64,000 bases of DNA from Malania oleifera (GCF_029873635.1 NC_080420.1:121838719-121902718); one strand, 5' to 3'. Shown: positions 34,725-48,300, numbered from the stretch's first letter. Made by a program: numbers and translations. The notes: a model not told the origin generated them from the letters alone.

Positions 34725-37383
34725 ACAGTTGGTCCTAAGCCCGGGTAAAGGAGCAGGGTTGCGTTAGGTTGCTGACAGTCAGCGCAAAATTTGTCAAATC
34801 ACTATGATATATATCCTTACCGAATATTTGTTGGGACATCCCCTACGAGCAATGCGTTGCACTTGAACCACCTGGGTGTTGCAAAAAGTGGGCGAGGGTG
34901 GGCTAGGTCATCATCCCGAAGCGACACGCCGTGTCGGCGCCCGGGTACGATGTCAAATATGCAAGGGTTCCTGCATCATTATGGACGTGGACAGGTAAAG
35001 ACGTTAGTTCAGGAAATTAGGATTAAATTAACAACTTGGAATATAGGGACACTTACAGATAAAAGCATGGAAATTATGGATACAATGATTAGAAGAATAA
35101 TTTGCCTTCAAGAAACTAAGTGAGTGGGGGAGAAAGTTAGAGAAATCGATAAATCAGGATTTAAACTTTAGTACATTAAAAAAGAAAAACATAAGAATGA
35201 AGTAGACATTATTATAGACAAAAACTTAAAAGATGTTGTGGATGTAATTAGAGCAAAGGATAGTGTAGAGATTTGAAGAATTATAGAAATGAAGTAAACA
35301 CAAGAAAGGAGAGAAAAAGATTTTTCAAAAAGGACTCAGCAAGGTCTCGTCGACAAGCAGCCTTCTTGGGCTCGTCGACGAACTTTCTTCATAGACTCGT
35401 CAACGAGGTGACGTGTCTGGTCGATGAATCCGCATTTCATAAATACACAAATCTCGGGATTTCAGCGAAATTTTCATGCAGCCATTCTCCCTCTCTCTCT
35501 CAAAAATCGTCTTCTCTACCTTCTCTCTTCATTTCCGGCTTCGATTCTCGTCGGTTTGACGATCGGAAGCCACCGCATTACTCCTGGGAAGATTCTTTAC
35601 AAGTCTACTGGAGTAGATTGTTGGTTAGGCCAACTTGGGCACCATCCCAAAATCAAGGTAAGTAAAAGATTTAAGGGTATTATGAGTTGTTTGGAGTACT
35701 TGAAATGTAGGTAGTATTATACTGAAATTATTGTGGGAAATGAGTTGATTGATTTGGTAAAAATATGATTTTTAAGCTTTTGAGTTCGGAACACCAAGGA
35801 TTGTCAAAATTGGATGTTGTTGTGAGCATCTCAGTAAATCAGGTAAGGGGAAAAAATTATAGTAATATTTTTATGAAAATTAGGGGTTGGAAAATATGTG
35901 AAAATGGTATATGATAATTTACTTGAAATTTATTTATAATATAAATATCAGATGAAATTTGTGTGACATATGAATTATGTTGGGAAATATTTAAACTGGG
36001 ATAAATGAATTATCCTGTGAAATATGTGATATTGAAATGTGTTATGATATGAGAATTGAATTGTGGGAAAATGATGGAAGTAAAATATGCAGGAAATGTA
36101 TTTTCTAAGAAAATGAGGAAGTGTGAAATATATGAATGTGTTTTGAGAAATACTGAATATTTGTGAAAAGAGATATTTATATAATAAAAATGTGGTGAAA
36201 TGAATCATGAACTAGGGAAGTATTATTGAAATGATAAATGTGTTGAGAATACTGATTTTGAAATGTGTATATTGCAATGCAAAATTTTGCAATATGAATA
36301 TGAGGAATGTGAACATATGAAACATGATGATAAGAAATGTGGATATGGGAAATGAAAATATTGCACCGTTAATTCTACAATATGAATACTAAATTATGAG
36401 AAATGAAATGTAGAATTCCATACAGGGAATACAGACATGTGATGGATGAAATGCCAATACCACATATTGATTGTTGATATGTGGCAGTGAAAACCCTGAT
36501 GGATGAATATGGAAACCCTAATGATGGGTTATGATATTGAGAGCACAGTACTGTTGCTAGTGAAGCAGTGCAACCACATAGACTCATAGAGCGTGTGGTG
36601 TAACAGTAGGTTGAGCCGTATAGTAGAGTCGTTGTGCCCCTTGAGTCGTTCTGATAAGTATCAGTTGTAGCTGAATCTGAGTTAATCGGGTTAGACTGCA
36701 AACAATATCAGGGCAGAGGAAAACTGCTTGTATGAGCGGGTAAGCTTCCTTATTTTCAGGAACTTCGTAGGTAAATTTGTGTTATACTTAATGATTTTGG
36801 AAATGGAAATAAAAGTTTTTTGAAAGCTTATTTTGAATATTTATATGATAGTAAATATGGAATGATATATTTTCTCAGGAAATACTAACACTGGTATGCT
36901 TATATGTTATGATATAATGAATCTCATATTGCCACACACTGTAGATAATTTATTTTATCTTACTAAGATGTGTCTCACCCAATCAATTAAATATTTTAGG
37001 AAACCGAGATAGACTCGGTGATAGAGCTCCGAGATAGAGGGGAGCTGATACCCTGAGTAGCCAGGGTGAGTATTTTAAGCAAAGGAGGTTTAGTTTCCTA
37101 GAGATTTTGTATTAGACTTGTATTTATGGATGGTTTTGTACTCTGGTATGTGTATTCGCTGTGGGATGTATATATGAATATAAAATGACTTTCGCTGTTA
37201 GGATTATGTATGTGTGTATGATGTATACCTGGTACCCACTTGTAGGTCGGGTTATGTAATATGGTATCAGTGGTTGACGTGGCCAATATGTGTGGTTTAT
37301 ATGGAAAAAAAATTGGTATGAAAAATCGGGGCGTCACAGATAGAATTATAAAAATTAAGATGGTATTAAGACAAGGGATAATA
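34725..37383 (+). mobile_element. RTE-type LINE 5' part, split by an LTR
   Basis: A GC-richer 5' leader (34725-35010) with 'CCTAAGCCCGGGTAAAGGAG' is followed by the apurinic-type endonuclease start: 'IKLTTWNIGTLTDKSMEIMD', 'IICLQETK', then 'DIIIDKNLKDVVDV'. The frame is cut at 35263 by an LTR flanked by GATAG and resumes at 37339 as 'DRIIKIKMVL'. The relic ends at 37383, where the minus-strand LTR of element M begins. It may continue beyond M, outside the window. Confidence 0.85.
35264..37338 (+). mobile_element. Tekay-type solo LTR, 2075 bp, in the RTE LINE
   Basis: TSD GATAG lies at 35259-35263 and 37339-37343. It begins TGTAGAG and ends GGGCGTCACA. Four TCGTCGACGA-type palindromes (35346-35430) precede an ATAAATA box (35439-35445). 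The shared LTR motif TAAGATGTGTCTCACCC is at 36964-36980. No internal region remains, as expected from recombination between two LTRs. Confidence 0.92.
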
Positions 37384-39663
37384 TGTAACGACTTGCTTAT
37401 TTTACCATATATATATTTTTCATAATAATATCCAATATAATAATTCTGGAAAATCGTAATCACCGGTCAATCATATCCACCTAACACAAGGGTAACTAGG
37501 TAATACCTGAAATACATATTGATACCTCAGCAGTCAGGAAACGTAAAATCATATACATATTCAAATTGTCCAACCAACACATACCAGATCCCTTACTACA
37601 CTGTCATATACATAAACACATATCTCAAAACATCCACCAACATCCAAAAAGTGGCCATATAGGGGTCACCCACCCAAACATCTGTCTCACCCTCATAAAA
37701 TACTTACCCTTCAACCGGGTAGGTCAGTTTGAATCCTAAGTTGCGGAGCTGCTATCCCTGCTCTTTCCTTGCGGGGCTCCTAAACTTGTTATAATAGTTT
37801 TGGGGGGTGAGATACCTCTCAGTAAGGGAAATAAACTAATATCAGTGTGTGGCAACATAAGTATTTTCATATTTTACATATAACAGTAAATAAATATACT
37901 TGGTAAAACTATTTGTATCATATCTAAGAGAAATATGTTTTATCATATCATGGTATAACATACTGAATTTCTATACACATAAATCATCTCATATACTGTA
38001 AACATCATGGATGGTTAGCTGACTGTTGTCATGTATTACCCCCATATGACTGGGTTGTGTGGCCCGAAGGCGGGACCTAGCAATGGTTGGCCGACCACGC
38101 TAGATCAACATAAGTTTGTAAGTACGATGGGTCTGCCCCTCCTAGTCCAAACACCAAAGGGATGCCTGCGCTACAATAAACCACATCGACTACTGATCTC
38201 CCACTACCCCATACAGCAAGCAGTAGCACTATTATAAACATGATCGTGATCGTATAGCTACGGTACCATGCTTTGTGAAAGCTTAAACCAAGTCAAAACG
38301 AGGTTTTTGTAACCTTAACATATTTTGCAAATATGATAACACGACTATTTCATAACCATATAATGTCATGTTAATATTTCATACATCTTGCATACCATAT
38401 CATTAAAATTTATGCCCTTAGCCGGCAAATTTTGTATTTAATAAATCACTGCTCGTACGCATGGTATTTATGCATATCATAAAAACCTTCATAGCCCATT
38501 CTCGATATTTCAATAAAACCTCGGCCCGTACGTCGGGATAATCGTATAAAATCCTCCGGCCCTTACACACCGACAATCATATAGATTCCTTATTTTGAAA
38601 ATCCCCCTTATCATTTTATTAGTTTTCATGAAAGCAGTAATAGCATACCTTATTTTGAATAAACTAAATAATTTCATTAGTCATAATTTCCCATGGTAAA
38701 TATTTATCATCGCCCAACACACACATAGATAATAATCTTATTCCTGAGATTATAACATAAATCCTATATTTCTATCAACAACCTTTTTCCAACTAATTCC
38801 TAACAATAACTTAAATTATCTTAAATTAATATGCGGTAAGTAATAAATACATTTTTCATGAAATCACTGACTTAATTTAATCCTCTTACCTACCACCTTA
38901 CTAAACCCGATTTCTGAAAGCCCCTACAATGTCTAGTCTTACAAAACCCGTAGGATTCTCCTTTCAACATCCTGAAAAAAAAACAACATCTCCCTGAACA
39001 GAATTTCAGTATTTCTTTGACACTACATTTTCTCAATTTGTAGAAAAAAGTCAAATAAATACTAAATAAAAATTCTTACCCTAAACTTGGGAATGGATTC
39101 AAGATAACCCCACCAACGATCCACTCTAGCAGACTTGACGAGAACTTTTTTCTCAAAGTGTTGTGGCTGGCCTCAGATCATTGAATCGACATCAAATATC
39201 GGCCCCAAATCTTAAAGAAAGGGAGAGGGGCGAAGAAAAACAGTATCGAGATATAGAGAGAGAGATATAGATAGAACTCGTCTATATAGATCTATAGATA
39301 TAGATATAGAGTAGGGTCTTCGCGTATTTCTATCGAAAAAATTGAGTTTATGATGGCTTTATATACCTTTCACTTTCTTCTCGTTCGCGAGCCACGTGAC
39401 TTCGTCGACGTGGCCACGAAAGAAGTTCATCGACGAATGCTCATTCCTTGTCGACGAAATTCAGAGCTGAAAATAGCCTCGTAGTAACTTCTCGTCGACG
39501 AGACACGTGTCCTCGTCAACGATCTCAATAAGCCACTTCATCACAACTCATTTGGGCATTCTGTCAACACAAGGACCTGCTTCGTGACCCCCCCCCTTTT
39601 TACAATTTCCTTTTTTCTCCCTCTTTATTTTTAATACCTAGACATTTATTTTGAGTTTCACAA
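37384..39663 (-). mobile_element. 3' LTR of minus-strand Tekay element M
   Basis: On the plus map it starts TGTAACGAC and ends GAGTTTCACA. It is followed at 39664 by a polypurine tract in reverse (CTCCCCACC) and then by the C-terminal tail of pol in minus sense. The minus strand has TATATAAA at 39358-39365 with TCGTCGACGA-type palindromes on its upstream side (39385-39570). The shared motif is at 37806-37826 in reverse. Confidence 0.88.
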
Positions 39664-41040
39664 CAATTCTCCCCACCAATTTTTTAAAAAATTTCCTTTT
39701 TCTCAAAATTTACTATTATTGATTCTACCCTATCCCCCCCCTCTTAAAGCCAAACAGTCTACTTATTTTATTATCGATTACCCTTACCCTTACTTAGCCG
39801 GCAGGAAACACCGTGGGTTACTTCAGGGTTCTTCTGGAGATACATATATAAAGTAAATTCCTCCAAAACCAAAATACTACTCACTAACTAAACTACTACA
39901 TATACTGACTAACCTTGCAAAAGAAACGTTTATCATTATTATTTACCCTTTTCTACATTACAACTGAACTTCACTGAATAAATGTGGATTTTCTACCTTA
40001 TCTATTCCTTCCCTCAAGTTCCCAAGAGCTTCTTCTATTCGTGATTCCTTCCTCCACAAGGACTTTCTAAGCGGAATTGTTTTTATTACGTAATTTGTAA
40101 TTACCCAAAGAATACTGGTATTTAAATAATAAAGAAAAGGGTAAATTGAGGAGTGAGAGACCGGATGAGGAGCGAGGGAGCTGACGAGACGAGATGAGAG
40201 GATCGGTGGAGAAAGAGAGAGAGGATAGGGAGACGGAGGGATGAGGAGAGAGAGAGAGAGAGAGAGGGAGGGTTCTTGCGTTAATTTTCTATGAAAAAAT
40301 TGAGTTAGGGCTATTATACTTACCTGCACTCGTCGCGAGCCACGGACTTCGAGTCGGAACGTGGCCACGAAAAGAAGTCATCCGAAAGCATCATTCATTG
40401 CGCGAAAACAAGCTGATGCAAATTCGCTCGTAGTAACTCTCGCGACGAGACACGTGTCCTCAGGCAACGATCAATAAGCCACTTCATCGACACGAACTCT
40501 TTGCAATCGTCAACCAAGGGGGCCTGTTGGACCCCTTACAATTCCTTTTCTCCCTCTTTAGTATTTAAATACATATTTTTTTGAGTTTCTACATTCTCCC
40601 CGCCTTATAAAAATTCATTCTCATAAATTTACTATTATACGATTTCCAATCCCTAAAAAGCAAACAGTTCTACTGATTGATTTAACCTACCCTTACTTAT
40701 GGCGGAAGAATACCGTGGTTACATTCAGGGTTCTGGGAGATTACATATATAAAATAAAATTCTCCCAAAACCAAAATACTACTCACTAACTAAACTACTA
40801 CATATACTGACTAACCTGCAAAAGAAACAGTTTATCATTATTTACACTTTTCTGATTACAACTGAACTTCACTGAATAAATGTGGATATTTCTACCTTAT
40901 CTATTCCTCAAGTTCCCAAGAAGCTTCTTCTATTGCGTGATTCCTCCACAGGACTTTTACTAGAGGAATTTTTTTATTACGTAATTTGTAATGACCCAAA
41001 GAATAATGGTATTTAAATAATAAAGAAAAGGGTAAATGGG
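39195..41040. repeat. Tandem duplication of about 0.9 kb with indel-rich second copy
   Basis: Copy 1 (about 39195-40143) covers the end of M's LTR, the polypurine tract, M's 3' untranslated part, the pol C terminus and about 55 bp of the start of element A. Copy 2 (about 40144-41040) repeats all of this, then continues into the genuine LTR of A. The copies differ mostly by 1-5 bp gaps, many inside the TCGTCGACGA palindromes. Confidence 0.85.
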
Positions 41041-43036
41041 AAACAGTAATAGAAGGAGGCAGTAGGTTTCGCGTTCTTTGATGACGTTGCATACTAGGCT
41101 CGTCGACGAAGGTGTGCCTCGTCGACGAGAAGATACCAAGAGGATATTTTGGGTGACTCTAAATTTCATCAACGAAGGGAAGAGTTCGTCGACGAATTGC
41201 CTCTTGATCTCGTTGACGAGGTGACGTGGCTCGTCAACGAATCCCATAGTATAAATAGCCTAAAACTCAGATTTTTATGCTAGAATAATCAAAAAATCTT
41301 CACTCTCTCTCTCTCTCTCTCTCCTCTCTATGGTTTCTCTCTCCTCTCTCTTCGATTTCGGCTCCACAGTTCGTCAGATCGAAGATCTGAGGCCACCACA
41401 ACGCTCCTAGGGAAGTTCTCTCCAAATCTGCCAGAACAGATCATTGGTGGGACTGAGTTGAAATTCATCTCTAGGTTAAGGTAAGACTTTTTATACAAAA
41501 TTTGGTCTTATCGTAGTTATAAGAAATGTTATTCGCGGAAAAAATACCGAAACTTAGTTTTGGGAATCGTTGGATTCAGGGTGTTAAATGGGGAACCCTG
41601 TGGGTGCAGGACAAGTATATTTTTAGGGGTTTTTTTTCCAGTATAAGGTAAAAGAATAAATTAAAGCAGTTATTTTCCATGCAAGTTATTATTAAATATC
41701 AGCAAATTAATTTTCAGGAAAGCATGTATTATATTTGTATATTATTGAGAAAATGCATATTTGGGAAAATACTGTTGTTATACAAGAAATATGATTTTAG
41801 AATGAAATGTATGATTTTACTCAGCATTGTGTGGCATGAATATTATTTTACATAATAAGTATTATGTTATGACAATTTTATGAATGAAGTATGATTTTCT
41901 AAAGTTATGAAATATTGCAGTGCATTATAGTTTCAAAATACATGATAAATGATTTATTTATTCAAAATGATATGTATGAACTATTCGGCGCAAGGCCGTG
42001 ATTGATAGTCGGCACAAGGCTGTGTATGATGTATGATTTCAGCGTAAGGTCATATGTATATGTATGATTTTGGCGCAATGCCACAGATGTGAAAGTAATT
42101 GACATAAGGCTGTATGTATTTTGTTATCACAGAAAATGCTATCAATCTGTTTACGCTAAACTATATATTATCATGTATTATATATTATCAAAACCCGGAT
42201 GTTAGTTTAGTTCAGTTACAGGAGCACGGTACCGTAACTATACAGATAAGATATTATGTTCAGACTTGTACTAACCGCTCCGCAAGGGGGTGAGAGATGG
42301 ATAGTCGATGTGGCTTTCAGTGTAAAGTTGTAGACGTCCACCTGGCAGTCCGAACCAGGGTGTGGCATACCCATCGTACTTATAGATATTTTTGACTTGA
42401 CAGTAGTCGGCCAGCCATTGTCGGGTCTCGCTTTCAAGCTGCATAACCCGTCATAGAGGGTAATACATGACATCATCTAGCTATACATCCTAGGTAAATT
42501 TTCAGTATTATTAGTTATATCAGACATTTCATGATCAGTATAAACTATTAGAAATTATGAAAGTTATGTTTATTTAGATATGTTATGATGAATGTTTTCA
42601 GGTATATGAAATGTATTGTATATGCATAATTGCATCAAATATTCATGTTGTTACACAACTGTATTTAGTTTATTTCCCTTACTGAGAAGTGTCTCACCCC
42701 CGAACTTAATTAATTTTCAAGAAACCCAAAAAAACTGGCGAAGCGTGGCTGCCGTTAAGTCAGCTGTACTACCCCACTAGGAGGGTAAGTTTGAACTAGG
42801 ATAAGGAGATTGTGATATGGGATCCTAGAGTTACTTTGGTATTTTTGGAAGATTGTATATAAACACAATGTTTTGGGATTATAACTGACTTTGGTATTGT
42901 GTATTGTGTGGTGAGAATGTGATTTGCATTTACTGCTGCTTAGGTTTCCGTTGTGAATGTCAGATGTGTCCCTGTTAGGTTCGCGTTGACTATTTTATTT
43001 ATTATGTTTTTATGATAAGATAAGCAGGTCGTTACA
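40987..43036 (+). repeat. 5' LTR of element A
   Basis: 2050 bp, starting TGTAATGACCC and ending GGTCGTTACA. Six TCGTCGACGA-type palindromes lie at 41100-41240, TATAAATA at 41250-41257, a CT run at 41301-41325, degenerate GGCGCAAGGCC-type repeats at 41985-42110 and the shared motif at 42681-42700. Confidence 0.93.
41250..41257 (+). promoter_or_regulatory. TATA box in the 5' LTR of A
   Basis: TATAAATA lies 10 bp after the last palindrome of the array. The same arrangement is found at 53194 in the 3' LTR and at 56553-56560 in a solo LTR. Confidence 0.75.
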
Positions 43037-43039
43037 GTT

Positions 43040-43052
43040 TGGTATCAGAGCC
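43040..43052 (+). other. Primer-binding site of element A
   Basis: TGGTATCAGAGCC, complementary to the 3' end of initiator Met-tRNA, starts 3 nt after the LTR end, as is standard for plant LTR elements. Confidence 0.92.
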
Positions 43053-44862
43053 TTGGATACTAGGTTCTGTAGGATGCAGTAGTAATAATACTAGAGTATA
43101 GGATAAGGGAATTTGAGGTATGATTTTGTAGTCTAGATGCAGGACTTTCGTGGTAGTTTGTGTGATTTTCTTAGGGTGACAATTTCAGGAAAGTCATGGT
43201 AAACTATCGTCGGGTTGGATATCTAGGTTGCAAGATTGAACCTTGAATTAAGATCGGGAGAGATGAATTAATTAGGAATATATTATATTGGTTGGATGAT
43301 ATGTATAATGAAGGGGTTCTAAGTTAAGTTATTTATTTTTCAAGATGGACCCTGGTGGCAGTAGTGCCTATGCCAGTGGGAATGAGGGTGCTGGACCCTC
43401 AGGCGCTGCGGTTGGTGACTCAAATGTAGTTTTACGCAGTGTGGCACAGCAGGTTATGGCTAAAATTTCCAGGAACTTCAGGGAGCTGGGTGGTTTGTCT
43501 GTAGGCCACGGCAACTCGATAGAGAAGTTTATTAAGATGAATCCTCCAGCATTCTCAGTAGGAACTGACCCTGCAGTTACTGAAAACTGGGTGCAGGAGA
43601 TCGAAAAAGTATTTGTGAAATTAGGATAGCTTCCCAAGAGGGGGGTGAATTGGGAATTTAAAAACTTTCTTTTTAATCCCTTTTAAAAATACTTAACTTC
43701 TTTTATTATTTATCTAATTCTTTTACTTGTTTGTTTAATTTGTCAAACACATAATAGCTTGGTTTCTTTTATACATTCAACAACACAAGCACTTAAACAA
43801 CTAAATCACCAATCAACCTTTCAATTGATCACACTATCCAAACTAACCAAACACAATTTGAAGGCAAACAACCAAACCAAAATTAAGATATACAGTAGTA
43901 AGAAATTAGGATGGTTGTTTGTTTATGTATGCCTTATAAATATGAATCAAGCCTTGTAGTTGAATGATATGCTTGTTAAAATAAATTTGCTTCTTTCATA
44001 TGATTTACAACCACACATTCACACTCTTCCCAAAATTCAGAATTCAAATAAACTCTTAGTTAATTTTCTTTAGGTGTTTTAACCAAGTAACGTACTCCCG
44101 TATGGTTTCCGCAAAGTATGGTTTAACCAACGTACTCCCTTTCGGTTTCCGCAACCCAAATCAAAATTAAACTTTAAGTTTGTTTGATTTCCAAATAAAC
44201 GTAGTGTATATGATTTCAAATTTAAACTATCCACGCAATATAAATATGCTGAAAATAAAGAGTAAGGGAAAGAGAGAGTGAGACACAGGATTTTACGAGG
44301 TTCGGCTTCAACACAGCCTACGTCCTCGCCTTTGGAAAAACCACCAAAGGATTCACTAAACCTGTTCCTTTACCGGGTGGAACAATACCTTTATACACTC
44401 CTTCAGAAGGCTAGAGCAGCACCTCTCTAAGCGATAATCCCTCGCCTAGCCAACGATCCAGCAAACCTGGAATCGTCACAATCTACAAGAATATAATATA
44501 AATTCTGCGTACAAAAAATACTCCCAAAATTTAGAGCAGGTTGTACAAATTGAAATGTAAATTGTACTTCAAAAAACCAAAGCAAAATAGAATATATGAA
44601 GCTCTAAAGTTTTTAGAAGTCACCAATGGTTCGTTTAAAAGAGAAATGGAATTGCAACCCGGAACCGAACTTTGATATTTTCAATCTACCAGAAATGTAG
44701 AATTCCTCTCCAGCAAAAGATGTGAGCAAAGAAGAACTTCAGAAGAATTTCAGCACAAGATGAATTTCAAATTTTGTCTGATTTCTCTCTTTTCTTGTGT
44801 TTTCAAGTATTGTGTTTTTTCATTACCCAAAGAGGTATTTATAGGCAATTTAAAAGATCAAC

Positions 44863-45165
44863 TTTCACATCAAATTAGGTAAACTTTGAAAAAACATTTA
44901 ATTTTGAATTTCAAAATTTTGAAAGATCAACATTCACATCAAATTAGGTAAACTTTGAAAAAACATTAAAATTGTTGACTAAATTTTGAAATTCAAAATT
45001 TTGAAAGATGTTGTCCATATCAAATTAGGTAAACTTTGAAAAAACATTAAATTGTTGATTAAATTTTGAAATTCAAAACTTTGAAAGATGTTGTCCATAT
45101 CAAATTAGGTAAACTTTGAAAAAACATTAAATTGTTGATTAAATTTTGAAATTCAAAATTTTAAA
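44863..45165. repeat. Four tandem units of about 70-80 bp in the Copia LTR
   Basis: Units with 'CATCAAATTAGGTAAACTTT' and 'AAATTTTGAAATTCAAAA' repeat four times just upstream (minus sense) of the TATA box. It is not a CRISPR array, as there are no unique spacers. Confidence 0.92.
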
Positions 45166-45199
45166 AGAAGCTTCCCTTTGAGATTTAAAATTTGCTCCA

Positions 45200-45382
45200 T
45201 GTGGCAGTCGTTTGCAATGACATGGCAGTCATCTGTCATAGTTAAAATTTAAACCCAAAATACTTTTATTGACATGGCAGTCATCTGTCATAGTTAAAAT
45301 TTAAACCCAAAATACTTTTATTAAACCCTTCAACTTGCCAGTCATCTGTCCATAGACAGACAGTCATCTGTCAGGTGCACTG
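45200..45382. repeat. CAGTCATCTGTC motif array in the Copia LTR
   Basis: At least five copies of CAGTCATCTGTC or a close variant, two of them in a longer 50-bp repeat, and one inverted arrangement near 45350-45380. They occupy the same U3 position as the palindrome arrays of other LTRs. Confidence 0.85.
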
Positions 45383-48300
45383 CTTATCAGAAATTCAATT
45401 TTTATTTTGAACACTTTTCTTCCTTTAAGACCTTTGTTACTTTAATTTCAAAAACATGTTTTAAGCTCTTTAAAACAAAATGTTTCTTAGTTTGTTTTGT
45501 TTTTATAAGAGCTTCACATATCTAAATGACATTTGGTTTTGAAGTACTTACAACAGTTCTTCTAATTATGGTCTTCTTAAATCCTTCAGCCTCCTTCAGC
45601 CTTTTGAGGTTCACTTTTGACTTTGAGTTTGCTTGCCCTTAAGCTTCTTCATTTGTTATTCATTGCCTTCAATATTCTGAGGTGCTTTCACTAGATTAAC
45701 ATTGAGCTTCAACTTATCAACCTTGAGAGTTCTTTTACCTAAAACACATCACTTAACATCATATGTTAAAGCATCTTTCATTTTGTTATCATCAAAATAG
45801 GATTGAAAACTCTAGTTAATTCAACAATTTACAGTGCTGTAATGTTCAGAGGAGCAGAGGGTACTATTTGCTACATATAAATTGACTGGAGAGGCCAAGA
45901 GATGGTGGATGGCGGTGAAACTTTTAGAGCAGTAGAGGATAGTACCCGTGGAGATGACGTGGGAGTGATTTAAGGAGACATTCTTTGACAGGTATTTTCT
46001 AGCCTTATCCAGGGAAGCTAAGATAGAGGAGTTCCTGAATCTAAAGCAGGGACAGCAAACCGTACAACAGTACGCGATGAGGTTCATCGAACTATCTCAC
46101 TTTGCCTCGTACATTATTCTAGATGAGGCGAAGAAGGTACGATAGTTTGAAAGAGTGAGGAGAGAAATATATAAGCAGGTGTCGATACTAAAATTGCAGG
46201 ATTTTGCTGAGCTGGTGGATAGGGCCACTATAGTAGAGATTGGAGAGCGGTTAGAGGTTGAGGAGTAAGACAGAAGAAGAGATCCACGCCTTCTGGTTCC
46301 TAGTAGGGAGTCGATCGTGGTTAGTGGAAGAGAGGTGGCTACTATAGAGATTGGAGGCAAGAGGTAGGGAATTGTGGAGTTCAGGGTATGCAGCCACTTC
46401 TAGCTTGCCCGACTTGTGGGAAGAGGCACCCGGGGAGTGTCGTGCTGGGCGAGGTGTTTGCTACCAGTGTATGGAGTCAGGGCATGTGATGAGAGATTGT
46501 CAAGCTCAAATTAGTGCTGCTCCTACTCCTAGACCTACTCGAGGAGGCTATCAGGCGCCATGTGGAGGCCAACAGAGGAATATGGCTCCAGCTAGGGTCT
46601 TTGCTCTGAAGTCAGGTGATGCTGAGGTGTCCAACAACGTGGTGACAGGTACAGTTAATATGTTTTTATTTAAAGTTATTACACTTTTTGACTCAGTGGC
46701 CACACACTCGTTTGTATCTGTGGGATGTGTTAAATTGTGTGGGGCTGAAACACAATCATTAGATGTTGAATTATTAGTGGCTACACCGACCGGGTTAGCG
46801 GTGAGGTGTAGTAGGGTACTCCAAGGCTGTCCAATTGATGTTTAGGGGAGAATCTTATTAGCTGATTTGGTGGTGCTGGACATGCATGAGTTTGGTATCA
46901 TTTTTGGCATGGATTGACTAGTAGCTAACTCTGCCGTTATAGACTGCCATTCGAAGGAAGTGATATTCAGACCTCTAGGAAGACCAGAATTCATATTTAC
47001 AGGGTCACGAGTGAAATCTCTACCTCAGATGGTTTCGGCTGTTTAGGCAAGGAGACTGCTTTTGAATAGCTGTCAGGGGTTCATGGCTTTTATGAAGGAA
47101 ATGTCAGAAAATGAAATAAAGCTTACTAATACGCCAGTAGTGAAAGAATTTACCGATGTGTTTCCAAATGAATTACCAGGTCTGCCACCTAATCGTGAGG
47201 TAGATTTCCCTATTGATCTACTTCTAGGTACATCGCCGATTTCTAAAGCACCGTATCGAATGACACCAATAGAGTTGGCAGAACTGAAAGATCAATTGTA
47301 GGATTTACTCGATAAGGGTTTCATACGACCTCGTGTATCTCCGTGGGGAGCTCCAGTAATATTTGTGAAGAAGAAGGACGGGGCTATGAGGATGTGTATA
47401 GATTACAGGGAGATTAATAAAGTGACCATCAAGATCAAGTATCCTCTACCCCATATAGATGATTTGTTTAACTAGCTTCAGGGTATACGAGTGTATTCTA
47501 AGATCGACCTCAGATCAGGCCACCATAAATTAAAAGTAGGAGCAGAAGATGTATCAAACACGACTTTTAAGACTAGATATGGACATTATGAGTTCCTTGT
47601 TATGCCATTTGGTCTGACGAATGCTCCTACGATATTTATGGATTTGATGAATAGGATCTTCCATCCGCATCTAGATCAGTTTGTTGTTGTTTTTATTGAT
47701 GATGTACTGGTCTATTAAAGGAGCTATGAGGAGCATGAGGTGCATTTGAGGCAAGTTTTGTAGACGCTCAAAGAAAATAAGTTGAACGCCAAGTTTAGTA
47801 AATGCAAGTTCTGGCTCGAGAAAGTTATGTTTTTAGGGCATGTTATCTCAAGAGATGGAATTTCTGTGGATCCTAGTAAAATTGATACGGTAGTGAATTT
47901 GGCTAGACTGAGGAACGTCTAGGAGATCAGGAGTTTCTTGGGGTTAGCTGTTTATTACCGTCGTTTTGTTGAGAGATTCTCAACATTATCAGGGCCTCTG
48001 ACACGACTGACTAGGAAGAATGCCAGATTTGAATGGGACGATGGCTGTGAGCAAAGTTTTTAGGAACTGAAGTAGAGGCTAGTCACAACGCCAGTATTGA
48101 TCATCCCGTCAAGGGGGGGGGGAGGGTTATACCATCTACAGTGATGCGTCCTTGAAGGAACTTGACTATGTATTGATGCAACATAGCAAGGTGGTGGCGT
48201 ATGCGTCCAAACAATTGAAAGAATATGATAAGAACTACCCCATCCATGATATTGAATTGACTGCGGTGGTACATGCATTGAAGATTTGGAGGCATTACTT

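Larger units (their letters stand above)
43625..45826 (-). mobile_element. Copia-type solo LTR in gag of A
   Basis: It lies between gag halves, flanked by ATTAG (43620-43624) and ATTTA (45827-45831), a TSD with one or two changes. On the minus strand it starts TGTTGAATTAAC, has TTTTGATGATAACAAA soon after, TATAAATA at 44836-44843 and a 'CCCAATTCACCCCCCTCTTG' end. The central 'ACGAGGTTCGGC' and 'TACGTCCTCGCC' blocks recur at 59760-59800, marking a common family. There are no coding regions. Confidence 0.82.

Noticed and set aside
35273..35714. Open frames of 96-130 codons as a gene
   Set aside because: They lie in the U3/R part of a solo LTR; the translated palindromes and CT runs give a protein-like appearance only.
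36375..36701. 108-codon minus frame
   Set aside because: Antisense of a conserved LTR block; similar frames occur in sister LTRs only because the DNA block is shared.
41100..41240. TCGTCGACGA units as linker or adaptor contamination (they contain a SalI site)
   Set aside because: Units are degenerate, irregularly spaced, present in many independent LTRs and placed next to TATA boxes, so they are native.
43040..43052. Initiator tRNA gene
   Set aside because: Only the 3'-complement is present, right after an LTR. It is a primer-binding site.
44863..45165. CRISPR-like array
   Set aside because: Units are contiguous without unique spacers, in a plant LTR.
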